The notes under the pieces are model-generated. The model searched no databases. It was not told where the DNA came from and saw only the letters and a program-made list of their open reading frames with translations. A DNA stretch of 9,388 nucleotides from CAYOBW01 sp964402115 (lineage in GTDB: Bacteria > Verrucomicrobiota > Kiritimatiellia > UBA8416 > CAYOBW01): NCBI GenBank assembly GCA_964402115.1, contig CAYOBW010000291.1, positions 1 through 9,388 on the forward strand, given 5' to 3'. Shown here one piece after another: positions 1 through 7,009 of this stretch. A program made the translations under genes and the position numbers. The first letter of the stretch is position 1, and each line of letters opens with the position of its first letter.

Positions 1-89
1 CCGTGCGCCTTACGAAACCGGTCCCGCTCCGGGATCTGGCTATCGCGATTCGATCGGTGCTCGGCGATCGGCGCGCGGAAACAACCTGA
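1..89 (+). CDS. C-terminal end of a probable receiver-domain protein (response regulator or hybrid kinase), partial
   Basis: Only the last 28 codons are present, read in the frame starting at base 3 and ending at the TGA at 87-89. The peptide begins VRLTKPVPLRDLAIAIRSVL. The T-K-P followed by a leucine- and alanine-rich helix ending in R-x-V-L is how many receiver (REC) domains finish: the Lys-Pro after the fifth strand, then helix alpha 5. The Lys would be the conserved switch lysine. A tail this short after helix 5 fits a stand-alone receiver or a hybrid histidine kinase with a terminal receiver. The call rests on about 20 residues and the rest lies outside the window, so another KP-containing domain remains possible. 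Confidence 0.45.
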   Translation, partial: VRLTKPVPLRDLAIAIRSVLGDRRAETT

Positions 90-354
90 AGCCCAACAAG
101 AGCATGAAGATCGACAGCATTCGGGGCTGACGGAGTCAGGTTGGCGGACTCGCCGGGGTGAGGCATGCGCACCCCATGCCGGCGGTCCAGGCGTGAGAAG
201 CGCCGATCGCCGGCGCACCCGAACAAGTAGCCCTCTCGACGGCGGCCCTGCCGCCGCATATGGCTGCCCGCTTTACCGGAGCTCCCGGACTCTGCCGGCA
301 GGGTCGAAAGCATTCTGGCTGGTCATTGCGGCCGCAAATGGATATACATAACTC
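90..354. other. Hairpin-rich intergenic spacer, no gene seen
   Basis: No frame here reads like a protein. I see several short inverted repeats. GGGGTG (155-160) pairs with CACCCC (170-175). GGCATG (162-167) pairs with CATGCC (175-180). These two stems interleave, so they cannot form together. GGCGGC (241-246) pairs with GCCGCC (250-255) over a 3-base loop. The 10-base palindrome CTGCCGGCAG lies at 292-301. None is followed by a T run, so I do not call an intrinsic terminator. The last 15 bases hold the candidate promoter of the protease gene. Confidence 0.6.
320..348 (+). promoter_or_regulatory. Candidate sigma70-type promoter of the Sel1/protease gene
   Basis: A TATACA hexamer (343-348) stands in a locally AT-rich stretch. 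With a 17-base spacer the -35 would be TGGTCA (320-325), four of six consensus bases. Transcription would start about seven bases after the -10, almost exactly at the ATG at 355. That gene also lacks a clear Shine-Dalgarno sequence, so a leaderless mRNA is possible. The call is based on motif match only. Confidence 0.4.
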
Positions 355-1632
355 ATGAAACCTCAATGGTTGCTGCCAATCCTGATCATGGCTTCGGCAA
401 CGCTGGAGCTGCGGGCCCAAGGCATCGAGGAACTGCGCCGCAAGGCGGACGCTGGCGACGCCGAGGCGTTGAACAACCTCGCTGTCGCATACTGGAACGG
501 GGACCAGGTGAGCCGCGATGTCGCCGAGTCTGAACGTCTGCTCCGGCTTTCCGCGGAAAAGGGCTATGCGCGGGCTCAGACCACCGTCGGCTACAACTAC
601 GAAAACGGAATTGGCGTCCCAAAAGACTACAAGCTCGCCATGGAATGGTATCGCCGCGCCGCCGACCAGAATTTCCCCATGGGCCTGTTCAACGTCGGCG
701 CGCTCTACCGGGCGGGCTTCGGCGTTCCGAAGGACGAGGACGAGGCGATCAAGTGGATCCGGAGGAGTGCGGAAGGCGGGTTCGTCCACGGCCAGAACAT
801 GCTCGGCATCATGATCGCCAACGGCGAGGGCACGAAGGCCGATCCGGTCGAGGCCTACAAGTGGTTCTACATCTCCGCACGGCAGGGCTATCCGCCGGCC
901 CGCGGGAATGTCGAGAAACATGCGCTCATCGTCACAGCCGCCGACAAGGAGCGCGCGCAGCGCGAGGGCGACGAGTTTCTCAAAACGCACCGCGACGCGC
1001 ACAAGGAAATGGGCACCGGGTTCTTCATCTCCGCGGACGGCTACATCCTCACCTGCCACCACGTCGTCAAGGGCTCCATCCGCATCACCGTCCGCTCCGG
1101 TGGCGAACCGCTCGACGCCTCGCTCGTCGCCATGGACGACGCGAACGATCTCGCGCTGCTTAAGGTCAACGGGAAATTCCGTCCGCTGCCGCTGGCCAGC
1201 AGTCGCGACGTACGGCTCGGCGAAGGCGTCTTCACCATCGGCTTCCCGAACACCCATCTGCAAGGCCTGTCGCCGAAGCTCACCGACGGCACGGTCAACT
1301 CGCTGACCGGCGAACTCGACTGCCCGCGCTACTTCCAGGTCAACACAGCCGCCCAGCCCGGCAACTCCGGCGGCCCGCTCGTCACGCTCAGCGGCAACGT
1401 CGTCGGGGTCTTCGCCCGCTCGCTCGGCATGCTGAAAACCACCGATCTCACCCGCGGCGCGCTGCCGCAGGGCATCAACTACGCCATCAAATCCAGCTAC
1501 GCCCTCGCCTTCCTCGAATCCGTCCCCGGGCTGACGGACAGACTCGCGGAACCGCGCGGCAAATCCAAACGCTCCCTCGAAGACCTCGCCCCCGTCGCGC
1601 AGGCCGCGACTGTTTTCATCATCGCCGAGTGA
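355..1632 (+). CDS. Exported Sel1-repeat / trypsin-like serine protease fusion
   Basis: 425 residues. Residues 1-21 form a signal peptide (hydrophobic PILIMASATL core, likely cleavage after LRA), so the product should act outside the cytoplasm. Residues about 33-178 contain four Sel1-like repeats with the usual A-x-x-x-L-G-x-x-Y...G-V-x-x-D...A-x-x-W-x-x-x-A-A pattern; such repeats commonly bind partner proteins. Residues about 218-395 form a trypsin-like domain of the HtrA/DegP type with a complete triad: His236 (TCHHVV), Asp265 (NDLALL) and Ser338 (GNSGGPLV). No PDZ domain follows; the protein ends about 30 residues after the fold, so the Sel1 region probably takes over substrate or partner binding. 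The substrate is unknown. The ATG at 355 is chosen because it gives the signal peptide directly; no good Shine-Dalgarno precedes it. Its neighbours do not suggest a pathway. Confidence 0.88.
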   Translation: MKPQWLLPILIMASATLELRAQGIEELRRKADAGDAEALNNLAVAYWNGDQVSRDVAESERLLRLSAEKGYARAQTTVGYNYENGIGVPKDYKLAMEWYRRAADQNFPMGLFNVGALYRAGFGVPKDEDEAIKWIRRSAEGGFVHGQNMLGIMIANGEGTKADPVEAYKWFYISARQGYPPARGNVEKHALIVTAADKERAQREGDEFLKTHRDAHKEMGTGFFISADGYILTCHHVVKGSIRITVRSGGEPLDASLVAMDDANDLALLKVNGKFRPLPLASSRDVRLGEGVFTIGFPNTHLQGLSPKLTDGTVNSLTGELDCPRYFQVNTAAQPGNSGGPLVTLSGNVVGVFARSLGMLKTTDLTRGALPQGINYAIKSSYALAFLESVPGLTDRLAEPRGKSKRSLEDLAPVAQAATVFIIAE

Positions 1633-1952
1633 CCGGCATCCGGCACACAGAGAGGGCGCTTCCGGGGCTCTGGGGGGGATGTCGTGCTAATGAATGGGGC
1701 TTTGTAGATGGAATCAGATCGGGCACCGGTGCCAGGCGAACAGCTGCGAGCCCAGGAATGACGGAAGCGGGCGGCGGACCTGCAGGCCGCCACGCCCGGC
1801 TGAAGCCGGTTCTCTGACGTGCCGCGGAGACGACACGGCGGGGGACGCGTTGGCGCCCGGGCGACACGAGGCAACATGCCGTCCCAGCGTAGCCTCGCCG
1901 GCTCGGCACCGTGACCACGGGAGCTGGAGTGCCCCAATGGAGAAATGACGAC
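1633..1952. other. Intergenic spacer with short inverted repeats, no gene seen
   Basis: About 320 bases with no convincing coding frame. Structures seen: GGCGG (1773-1777) and CCGCC (1787-1791) flank the self-complementary CCTGCAGG (1779-1786). CCGGC (1796-1800) and GCCGG (1805-1809) close a TGAA loop. CGAGGC (1867-1872) can pair with GCCTCG (1892-1897). Bases 1878-1894 (GCCGTCCCAGCGTAGCC) closely resemble 7509-7525, which suggests degenerate copies of a dispersed repeat. GGAGAA at 1939-1944 is the ribosome binding site of the next gene. Confidence 0.5.
1939..1944 (+). promoter_or_regulatory. Ribosome binding site deciding the FkbM start
   Basis: GGAGAA lies eight bases before ATG 1953. The competing GTG at 1911 has no comparable purine-rich site, which favours the later start. 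Confidence 0.6.
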
Positions 1953-2585
1953 ATGCTGAACGACATCTTGAGAAGGTTCGGTCTGGGAAAGTCGCCCGAA
2001 CAAGTGGCAAGAAAGCACTTCCTCTCCATTGCATTGACGAATGCCGATATTGCCATTGATTGTGGTGCAAATGTCGGGGACATTACCCAACACTTGGGCG
2101 AAGCCGGGGCTACCGTCTATGCCTTTGAGCCGAATCCATACGCGTTTGAAGTGTTGCACAACAGGTTCCGCAACGCGCGGAACGTGCATTGTATCCAGAA
2201 GGGGGTTGGCGATGGCAGAAGCAAGATGAAACTGTATCTGCACGAGAATTCGGATGAAGATGAAGTTCTTTGGTCAACCGGGTCTTCGTTGCTGGACTTC
2301 AAAGGGAACGTGCTCCGTGAAAAGAATGTGGAAGTTGAAATCATCGACCTTTGCGAGTTCATTGAATCACTGAATCATCGCATCAGGATTCTAAAGATTG
2401 ACATCGAAGGTGTTGAGTGCAGGGTTCTAGCGAAGATGATTGGAACCGGCGTCATCGAGAGAGTCGACCATGTCTTCGTGGAGACACATGATCATAAGAT
2501 ACCTGAATTGAAAGCAGAAACCCATGCAATCAGGGAACTCATCAAGAAGAGAGGAATCAAGAACATCAACCTGGACTGGACATGA
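1953..2585 (+). CDS. FkbM-family SAM-dependent methyltransferase
   Basis: 210 residues, the usual size of a stand-alone FkbM domain. The SAM-binding motif I is the AIDCGANVGDITQHLGEAGA stretch, followed by the acidic strand end VYAFEPNP. The FkbM-typical LKIDIEGVE motif comes later, and the protein ends in INLDW, a common finish for short FkbM proteins in surface-polysaccharide clusters. FkbM enzymes usually O-methylate hydroxyls, often on sugars; the acceptor here is unknown. I start at ATG 1953 because GGAGAA (1939-1944) sits eight bases upstream; an in-frame GTG at 1911 would add 14 atypical residues and has no such site. The gene is much poorer in GC than its neighbours: two 60-base stretches counted by hand (2041-2100 and 2341-2400) give 50% and 40%, against a visibly GC-saturated mannosidase gene downstream. 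That points to horizontal acquisition. Confidence 0.88.
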   Translation: MLNDILRRFGLGKSPEQVARKHFLSIALTNADIAIDCGANVGDITQHLGEAGATVYAFEPNPYAFEVLHNRFRNARNVHCIQKGVGDGRSKMKLYLHENSDEDEVLWSTGSSLLDFKGNVLREKNVEVEIIDLCEFIESLNHRIRILKIDIEGVECRVLAKMIGTGVIERVDHVFVETHDHKIPELKAETHAIRELIKKRGIKNINLDWT

Positions 2586-2646
2586 CAGTTGTCAACGGAA
2601 TCGACGTGATTCTTGGCCGTTAGCCGAAGCGAAGAACGGCGCGGAG

Positions 2647-2700
2647 AGGCCGGTCAAGGGGCAACCCACCCCGGCCTTCGGCACCCCTCCGGCGGAGTGG
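2647..2700. repeat. Two adjacent hairpins after the FkbM gene
   Basis: AGGCCGG (2647-2653) pairs with CCGGCCT (2671-2677). Directly after, CCCCTCC (2684-2690) pairs with GGAGTGG (2694-2700) over a GGC loop with one mismatch. There is no T run, so intrinsic termination is uncertain. GC-rich paired hairpins like these recur in the other spacers of this window, so this is more likely a repeat or structured 3' region. The remaining gap to 2858 contains an eight-C run (2746-2753) and no gene. Confidence 0.5.
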
Positions 2701-2844
2701 CGTGTATGTAAGACACTCTGCCTCAACCCTATGCATGACAGCCCGCCCCCCCCATGCCGTCACGACAAGATCGTACCAGCGCAATGACCGGTTTCTGCAA
2801 GACGCGGGCGGCGCGAAGGCGTACGCTGGGGGCACGATTACGCG

Positions 2845-2851
2845 AAGGAGG
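2845..2851 (+). promoter_or_regulatory. Strong Shine-Dalgarno deciding the GH38 start
   Basis: AAGGAGG ends seven bases before ATG 2859, which is the start that also yields a signal peptide. It rules against the in-frame ATG at 2754 that immediately follows a poly-C run. Confidence 0.8.
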
Positions 2852-2858
2852 CACGGAG

Positions 2859-5800
2859 ATGCGCAGGCAAGCGACGACCATGATGTTGGCAGGCATGTTG
2901 GCGGCGGGCGGCACGGCACGGGCGGCGGATTTGCCGGTCCTGTGGCAGATCGGCCAAGCGGATAACAGCACGGCCGAGTTCGCCTGCGCACCGGCGGACT
3001 ACAAGGCCTACCGCGGGCCCGCGTTCTTCATTGTCGGCGTGTCGGACCCGAAGCGCGACTGGCCCTACGTGCAGCCGGGCACGATTGACGGCGGCTGGGC
3101 GCCGGGCGTCCCGCAGACGTACGACGTGCGCTTCGGGCTGCAGGCCGCGCCCGCGGGCGACTGCCGGCTCGTGCTGGATTTCACGGACACGCACTCCCTG
3201 GACCCTGCGGCCCTGCGCGTGGAGGTGAACGACAAGGCCTGGGATTTCCAGACGCCGAAGGGTGCGGGCGACGCTTCCGTGTTTGGCGATCCGTCCAAGG
3301 GGCGCGAACACGTGATCGCGGTGCCGGTGCCTGCCGCCGCGCTGAAGGCGGGCGAGAACCGCGTCGCCATTACCACGGTCAGGGGCTCATGGGTGCTGTG
3401 GGACGCACTGCGGTTCGAGGCGCCGGCCGGCACGGTCCAGGTTCCGGTGGCGACGCAGACGTTCCTGCGCGACGCGCGGCCGGTCCAGGCGCTGGTCGAG
3501 CGCGAGGGCCGGCTCTGCCAGCCCCTCGTGCTGACCATCCTGCACGCCGGCAACCCGGTCGAGGCCACCGTGCAAGCGGGGGCTGCGCCGGCCCGGCCGG
3601 TGACGCTCCGGACGGGTACGCAGGACGTGGAAATCCTGGCGCCGGACGTGACCACGGCAACGCCGGTTACAGTGACCCTCGCCGCCGGCGGCAAAGCCCT
3701 CGCGAGCCGGTCCGTCACGCTGGAGCCGGTCCGCAAGTGGGTCGTGTACGTCCTCATGCACTCGCACGTCGATATCGGCTACACGCACATCCAGCCCGAA
3801 ATCGCGCAGAAGCAGGCCCACAACGTCACGCACGCCCTGGAGCTCATCCAGGCGACGAAGGACTACCCGGCCGGCGCGCGGTTCAAGTGGAACCTCGAAG
3901 TGCTCTGGCCGTACGAGCAGTTTCTCGCCAGCGCCACCCCCGCCCAGAAAGCCGCGTTCGAGCAGGCCGTGCGCGAGGGCAGCATCGGCCTGGACGCGAT
4001 GTACAGCAACCTGCTGACAGGGCTCTGCCGGGGCGAGGAGCTGATCCGCCAGTTCGCCTTCGCTGCCGACCTCGGCCGGCGCTGCGGGGTGACCGTGGAC
4101 TCGATGATGATCAGCGACGTGCCTGGGCTGACCTGGGGCGTGGTGCCCGCGCTGGCGCAGAGCGGCGTGAAGTACATCTCGGACGGCCCGAACGCGTCGC
4201 GCACCATGGACGGCGACCGGATCGGCTACGTGCGCGTGCAGTGGGAGCACGCGCCCTTCTACTGGCTTTCACCGTCCGGCAAGCAGAAGGCCATCTACTG
4301 GGGCGCGCAAGGCGGGTATTCGTTCGGCCACCACTACCCCTCGATCAACGCGGCGCTGCCCGACCTGCTCAAGCGCCTCGTGGACGTCAAGTACCCCTAC
4401 GACATCGTGCAGCTCCGCTGGTCCAAGGGCGACAACGGCCCCGCCGACGAGGGCGTGATGCCGGCGGTGCGCGACTGGAATGCGAAGTATGCGTATCCGA
4501 AGCTGATCGTCGCCACGACCAGCGAAGCCTTCCGCGCCTTCGAGAAGCGCTACGGCGACAAGCTGCCGACCTTCCGCGGCGATCTCACGCCCTACTGGGA
4601 GGACGGCGCGCCATCCTCCGCGCGCGAGACCGCGCTGAACCGCGGCTCAGCGGACCGCCTGTCGCAGGCCGAGACGCTATGGGCCATGCGCCAGCCGGCC
4701 ACCTACCCCGCGGAGGCGTTCGCCGCCGCCTGGAAGAACGTCGCCATGTATAGCGAGCACACCTGGGGCGCGCACAACAGCATCCACCAGCCCGATCTCG
4801 ATTTCGTGAAGACGCAGTGGAAGTACAAGCAGGCCTACGCCCTGGACGCCGACCGCCAGTCGCGCGAGCTGCTGGGCCAGGCGCTGGCCGCCCCGCCCGC
4901 CGCCGCCGCCGACGACGCCCTGGATGTCTTCAACACCGCCTCCTGGCCGCGCACGGACCTGGTCACGCTGCCGAAGGAGGTCCGGGGCGATGTCGTGAAG
5001 GACAGCGCCGGCAAGGCCGTCCCTTCGCAGCGCCTGGCAGGCGGCGAACTGGTCTTCCTTGCGCGCAACGTGCCGGCCTTCGGCGCGCAGCGCTACCGCC
5101 TCGCAATCGGCCCCGCCCCCGGCCTCGGCCACGCCGCCGCCACCGGCGCCACGCTGAGCACGCCACTGCTCACGGTAAAGGTGGACGCGGCGACCGGCGC
5201 CATTGCCAGCCTGCGCCGGCAGGGGCTGGACGCGGAGCTGGTGGACGGCAAGCTGAACGATTACATCTACCTCCCCGGCGGCAACGTCAAGGATGCGCAA
5301 CCCGGCGGCCCCGCCCGCGTGACAATCAAGGACGCCGGCCCGCTCGTCGCCTCCCTGCTCATCGAATCCGACGCGCCCGGCTGCCGCAAGCTCACTCGCG
5401 AAGTGCGCGTCGTGGACGGGCTGGATCGCGTGGAGCTCGTCAACACGCTCGACAAGCTGCCCGTCCGCGCGGTCGAGGGCGTGCACTTCGGCTTCGCGTT
5501 CAACGTGCCGGCGGCGCGCGTGCGGATGAACAGCGCGCTGGCCGTGGCGGAGCCCGAAAAGGACCAGCTGCCCGGCGCCTGCAAGAACTGGTTCTCCGTC
5601 GAGCGCTGGGCGGACGTGGCGAACGCGTCGTACGGCGTAACCTGGGCCACCGTGGACGCCCCGCTCGTGGAGATGGGCGGGCTCACCGCCAACCTGCCGC
5701 GCGGACAGCCGAACCCCAACGCGTACCTGAAGACGATCGAGCACTCGCCCAGGCTCTATTCGTGGGTGATGAACAATCACTGGCACACGAACTACCGGGC

Positions 5801-6185
5801 CGACCAGGAGGGGCTCACCGTGTTCCGCTACGCCATCCGCCCGCATCGCGGCTACGACGCCGTGGCGGCCCACCGCTTCGGCATCGAGAGCACCGAGCCG
5901 CTGCTCGTGGCGCTGGCCGTCGGCCCCGCCGTGGCGCCCCCGCGCCTGCGCGTCGAACCGGAAGAGGTGGTCGCAGCCGCGCTCAAGCCCAGCGCCGACG
6001 GCAAGGCCTGGATCGTGCGGCTGTTCGGCGCGTCGGGCAAGGGCCAGCGCGCGACGCTGACATGGTCCGACCCCGCCCCGCGCAACGTCTGGCTCAGCGA
6101 CGCCCTGGAGCAACCCCTCGCCCCCGCCGGCAAGCGTATCGAAATCCCCGCCTGGGACGTGGTCACGTTGCGCGCCGGGGAGTGA
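2859..6185 (+). CDS. Exported GH38-like alpha-mannosidase-type glycosidase with PL4-domain-III-like N-terminal module
   Basis: 1108 residues. Residues 1-23 look like a signal peptide (MMLAGMLAAGGTARA, cleavage near A-R-A-A). Residues about 25-190 resemble the carbohydrate-binding domain III of PL4 rhamnogalacturonan lyases: a W-x-I-G start, the RDWPY element, V-x-V-N-D, then V-L-W-D-A-L-R-F-E at the end. Residues about 195-290 form a beta-rich linker. The GH38 catalytic part begins with HSHVDIGYTH at 301-310, where His303 and Asp305 match the family zinc ligands; Asp420 (MISDVPG) is the likely nucleophile, and His634 or His639 may supply the last zinc ligand. The C-terminal 400 residues read as the GH38 beta-sandwich. 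GH38 enzymes are retaining, metal-dependent alpha-mannosidases; the exact linkage is not predictable here, and the VDIGYT variant is far from classical lysosomal HNDPGW. ATG 2859 is supported by AAGGAGG at 2845-2851. A second GH38-like gene begins at 8461. Confidence 0.85.
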   Translation: MRRQATTMMLAGMLAAGGTARAADLPVLWQIGQADNSTAEFACAPADYKAYRGPAFFIVGVSDPKRDWPYVQPGTIDGGWAPGVPQTYDVRFGLQAAPAGDCRLVLDFTDTHSLDPAALRVEVNDKAWDFQTPKGAGDASVFGDPSKGREHVIAVPVPAAALKAGENRVAITTVRGSWVLWDALRFEAPAGTVQVPVATQTFLRDARPVQALVEREGRLCQPLVLTILHAGNPVEATVQAGAAPARPVTLRTGTQDVEILAPDVTTATPVTVTLAAGGKALASRSVTLEPVRKWVVYVLMHSHVDIGYTHIQPEIAQKQAHNVTHALELIQATKDYPAGARFKWNLEVLWPYEQFLASATPAQKAAFEQAVREGSIGLDAMYSNLLTGLCRGEELIRQFAFAADLGRRCGVTVDSMMISDVPGLTWGVVPALAQSGVKYISDGPNASRTMDGDRIGYVRVQWEHAPFYWLSPSGKQKAIYWGAQGGYSFGHHYPSINAALPDLLKRLVDVKYPYDIVQLRWSKGDNGPADEGVMPAVRDWNAKYAYPKLIVATTSEAFRAFEKRYGDKLPTFRGDLTPYWEDGAPSSARETALNRGSADRLSQAETLWAMRQPATYPAEAFAAAWKNVAMYSEHTWGAHNSIHQPDLDFVKTQWKYKQAYALDADRQSRELLGQALAAPPAAAADDALDVFNTASWPRTDLVTLPKEVRGDVVKDSAGKAVPSQRLAGGELVFLARNVPAFGAQRYRLAIGPAPGLGHAAATGATLSTPLLTVKVDAATGAIASLRRQGLDAELVDGKLNDYIYLPGGNVKDAQPGGPARVTIKDAGPLVASLLIESDAPGCRKLTREVRVVDGLDRVELVNTLDKLPVRAVEGVHFGFAFNVPAARVRMNSALAVAEPEKDQLPGACKNWFSVERWADVANASYGVTWATVDAPLVEMGGLTANLPRGQPNPNAYLKTIEHSPRLYSWVMNNHWHTNYRADQEGLTVFRYAIRPHRGYDAVAAHRFGIESTEPLLVALAVGPAVAPPRLRVEPEEVVAAALKPSADGKAWIVRLFGASGKGQRATLTWSDPAPRNVWLSDALEQPLAPAGKRIEIPAWDVVTLRAGE

Positions 6186-6216
6186 CGGGAACGATTCCGG
6201 GCGTAACGGCGCGCAC

Positions 6217-6243
6217 TTGACGCGTATACTGGCATCATATACG
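6217..6243 (+). promoter_or_regulatory. Promoter/operator region of the BrnT/BrnA pair
   Basis: TTGACG (6217-6222) resembles a -35. Two -10-like hexamers follow: TATACT (6225-6230) and TATACG (6238-6243, 15-base spacer from TTGACG). The inverted repeat CGTATA (6223-6228) / TATACG (6238-6243), with a nine-base spacer, covers this region. BrnA-type antitoxins are known to repress their own operon through promoter palindromes, so this is a good operator candidate. Binding is inferred. Confidence 0.5.
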
Positions 6244-6245
6244 GC

Positions 6246-6551
6246 ATGCCCATGAAAGACATGGTGTCGGCGCCGGACTTCGAAGCGTTCGACTGGACAG
6301 GCGGCAACGCCGAGAAGAACTGGAATCGGCACAGCGTAGCACCTGCGGAGGTGGAGCAGGTCTTCTTCAACACGCCGTTTCTCTGGGGCGACGACCCTGT
6401 GCATTCCGGCACGGAAAGGCGCTTCTATGCGCTGGGGCAAACTGACGAAGGCAGAGCATTGTTCATCGCGTTCACCATGCGCGGGCGGCGTTTGAGGGTC
6501 GTGTGGGCACGCGACATGAGCCGGCAGGAACGGAGGGCATACAGATCATGA
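6246..6551 (+). CDS. brnT: BrnT-family toxin (RelE-like ribonuclease fold)
   Basis: 101 residues, the usual BrnT length. BrnT toxins are small ribonucleases that stop translation and are neutralised by BrnA. Family features seen: FDW at 15-17, then N-x-x-K-N-x-x-R-H-S-V around 21-31 (family pattern K-N-x-x-K-H-G-V), the middle E-R-R-F-Y-A-L-G (57-64), G-R-A-L-F-I-A-F (69-76), and the end R-R-L-R-V-V-W-A-R-D-M-S-R-Q-E-R-R-A-Y (81-99), corresponding to the usual R-I-I-S-A-R-x-A-x-x-x-E-R-x-x-Y. His29 and the C-terminal arginines are candidate catalytic or RNA-binding residues. No Shine-Dalgarno is clear; ATG 6252 is an alternative start that loses only two residues. The stop overlaps the antitoxin start (ATGA). 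This toxin-first order with a downstream RHH protein is the standard brnTA layout. It has no visible link to the flanking glycosidases. Confidence 0.82.
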   Translation: MPMKDMVSAPDFEAFDWTGGNAEKNWNRHSVAPAEVEQVFFNTPFLWGDDPVHSGTERRFYALGQTDEGRALFIAFTMRGRRLRVVWARDMSRQERRAYRS

Positions 6552-6835
6552 GCAAGAAACAGATTCCAACATTCAAGAACGAGGACGAAGAACGTGAGTT
6601 CTGGGCGACTCACGACTCCACGGAGTTCCTCGACTGGTCGAAGGCAAGGCGGACAGTCTTCCCAAATCTGAAGCCCTCTACCAAGTCAATCTCCTTGCGC
6701 TTGCCGGAGTCTATCCTCGTCGGCCTGAAGATGCTGGCGAACAAGCGCGATGTGCCCTATCAGTCTTTGCTGAAGGTCTTCCTTGCGGAGAGGGTCGAGG
6801 AGGAACTCCGGCGTCGGCACTTGAAGACAGCGTAG
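6548..6835 (+). CDS. BrnA/CopG-type ribbon-helix-helix antitoxin
   Basis: 95 residues. It begins at the ATG overlapping the toxin stop by four bases, so translation is coupled. The N-terminal third, including EEREFWATHDSTEFLDW at residues 14-30, is the acidic toxin-binding arm typical of the CopG-type antitoxin families paired with BrnT. Residues about 46-88 form the ribbon-helix-helix DNA-binding part: the strand KSISLRLPESIL, then two helices with K-M-L-A-N-K-R and V-P-Y-Q-S-L-L-K-V-F-L-A-E-R-V. It should bind BrnT and repress the shared promoter; the inverted repeat at 6223-6243 is the likely site. GC is lower at its start than in neighbouring genes (21 of 50 bases at 6551-6600). The family could be called BrnA or the close CopG-antitoxin family; the role is the same. 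Confidence 0.8.
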   Translation: MSKKQIPTFKNEDEEREFWATHDSTEFLDWSKARRTVFPNLKPSTKSISLRLPESILVGLKMLANKRDVPYQSLLKVFLAERVEEELRRRHLKTA

Positions 6836-6870
6836 GCCGAACGAAATGTTGAAGGCGATCTTGTCGAGAG

Positions 6871-6975
6871 GTAGGTCGGCTGCTTCGGACCATCCCGGCT
6901 GACGGCTTCCCCGTGGGTCAGGCATTCCTGCCTGACCATCCCCGTCGGGCAACACCGCTCCAGTGGTCGACCTAC
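6871..6975. repeat. Nested palindromic element of about 105 bases
   Basis: Three stems are nested on one axis. The outer arms 6871-6884 and 6962-6975 can pair over 14 positions as RNA (11 Watson-Crick, including an unbroken eight-base GTAGGTCG/CGACCTAC, plus three G-U). The middle arms are GACGG (6901-6905) and CCGTC (6942-6946). The inner arms are a perfect nine-base stem, GGTCAGGCA (6916-6924) and TGCCTGACC (6929-6937), with a TTCC loop. No frame here codes for a recognisable protein. It may be a REP/MITE-like repeat or a structured RNA. No target duplication is evident at the ends. Confidence 0.55.
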
Positions 6976-7009
6976 GCCGGGACGTCGGGCGCCGCCGCAA
7001 CCGCTCGCG

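Noticed and set aside
136..1263. A 375-residue minus-strand open frame opposite the protease gene
   Set aside because: The plus strand shows Sel1 repeats and a full catalytic triad; the minus product has no recognisable motif and is explained by third-position GC.
1911..1952. GTG at 1911 as the FkbM start
   Set aside because: No Shine-Dalgarno and 14 extra atypical residues; ATG 1953 has GGAGAA eight bases upstream.
2754..2858. ATG at 2754 as the start of the GH38 protein
   Set aside because: It follows a poly-C run, has no ribosome site and would bury the signal peptide 35 residues in; ATG 2859 has AAGGAGG and an immediate signal peptide.
3389..4753. A 454-residue plus-strand frame inside the GH38 gene
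   Set aside because: Arg/Ala/Gly-rich low-complexity translation in the wrong frame of a well-supported gene.
4677..6440. A 587-residue open frame on the minus strand opposite the GH38 gene
   Set aside because: It is a GC-rich antisense shadow: the product is Arg/Gly/Val/Ala-rich with no recognisable domain, while the plus strand encodes a clear family protein.
6916..6937. The nine-base hairpin as an intrinsic terminator of the BrnT/BrnA operon
   Set aside because: The stem is good, but no T run follows on either strand, so it is listed as part of a repeat element instead.
6686..7000. Minus-strand frame left of the kinase remnant as the rest of the kinase gene
   Set aside because: The translation lacks any FGGY motif after the LLRAALP helix, and the other minus frames there do too, so a frameshift does not rescue the gene.
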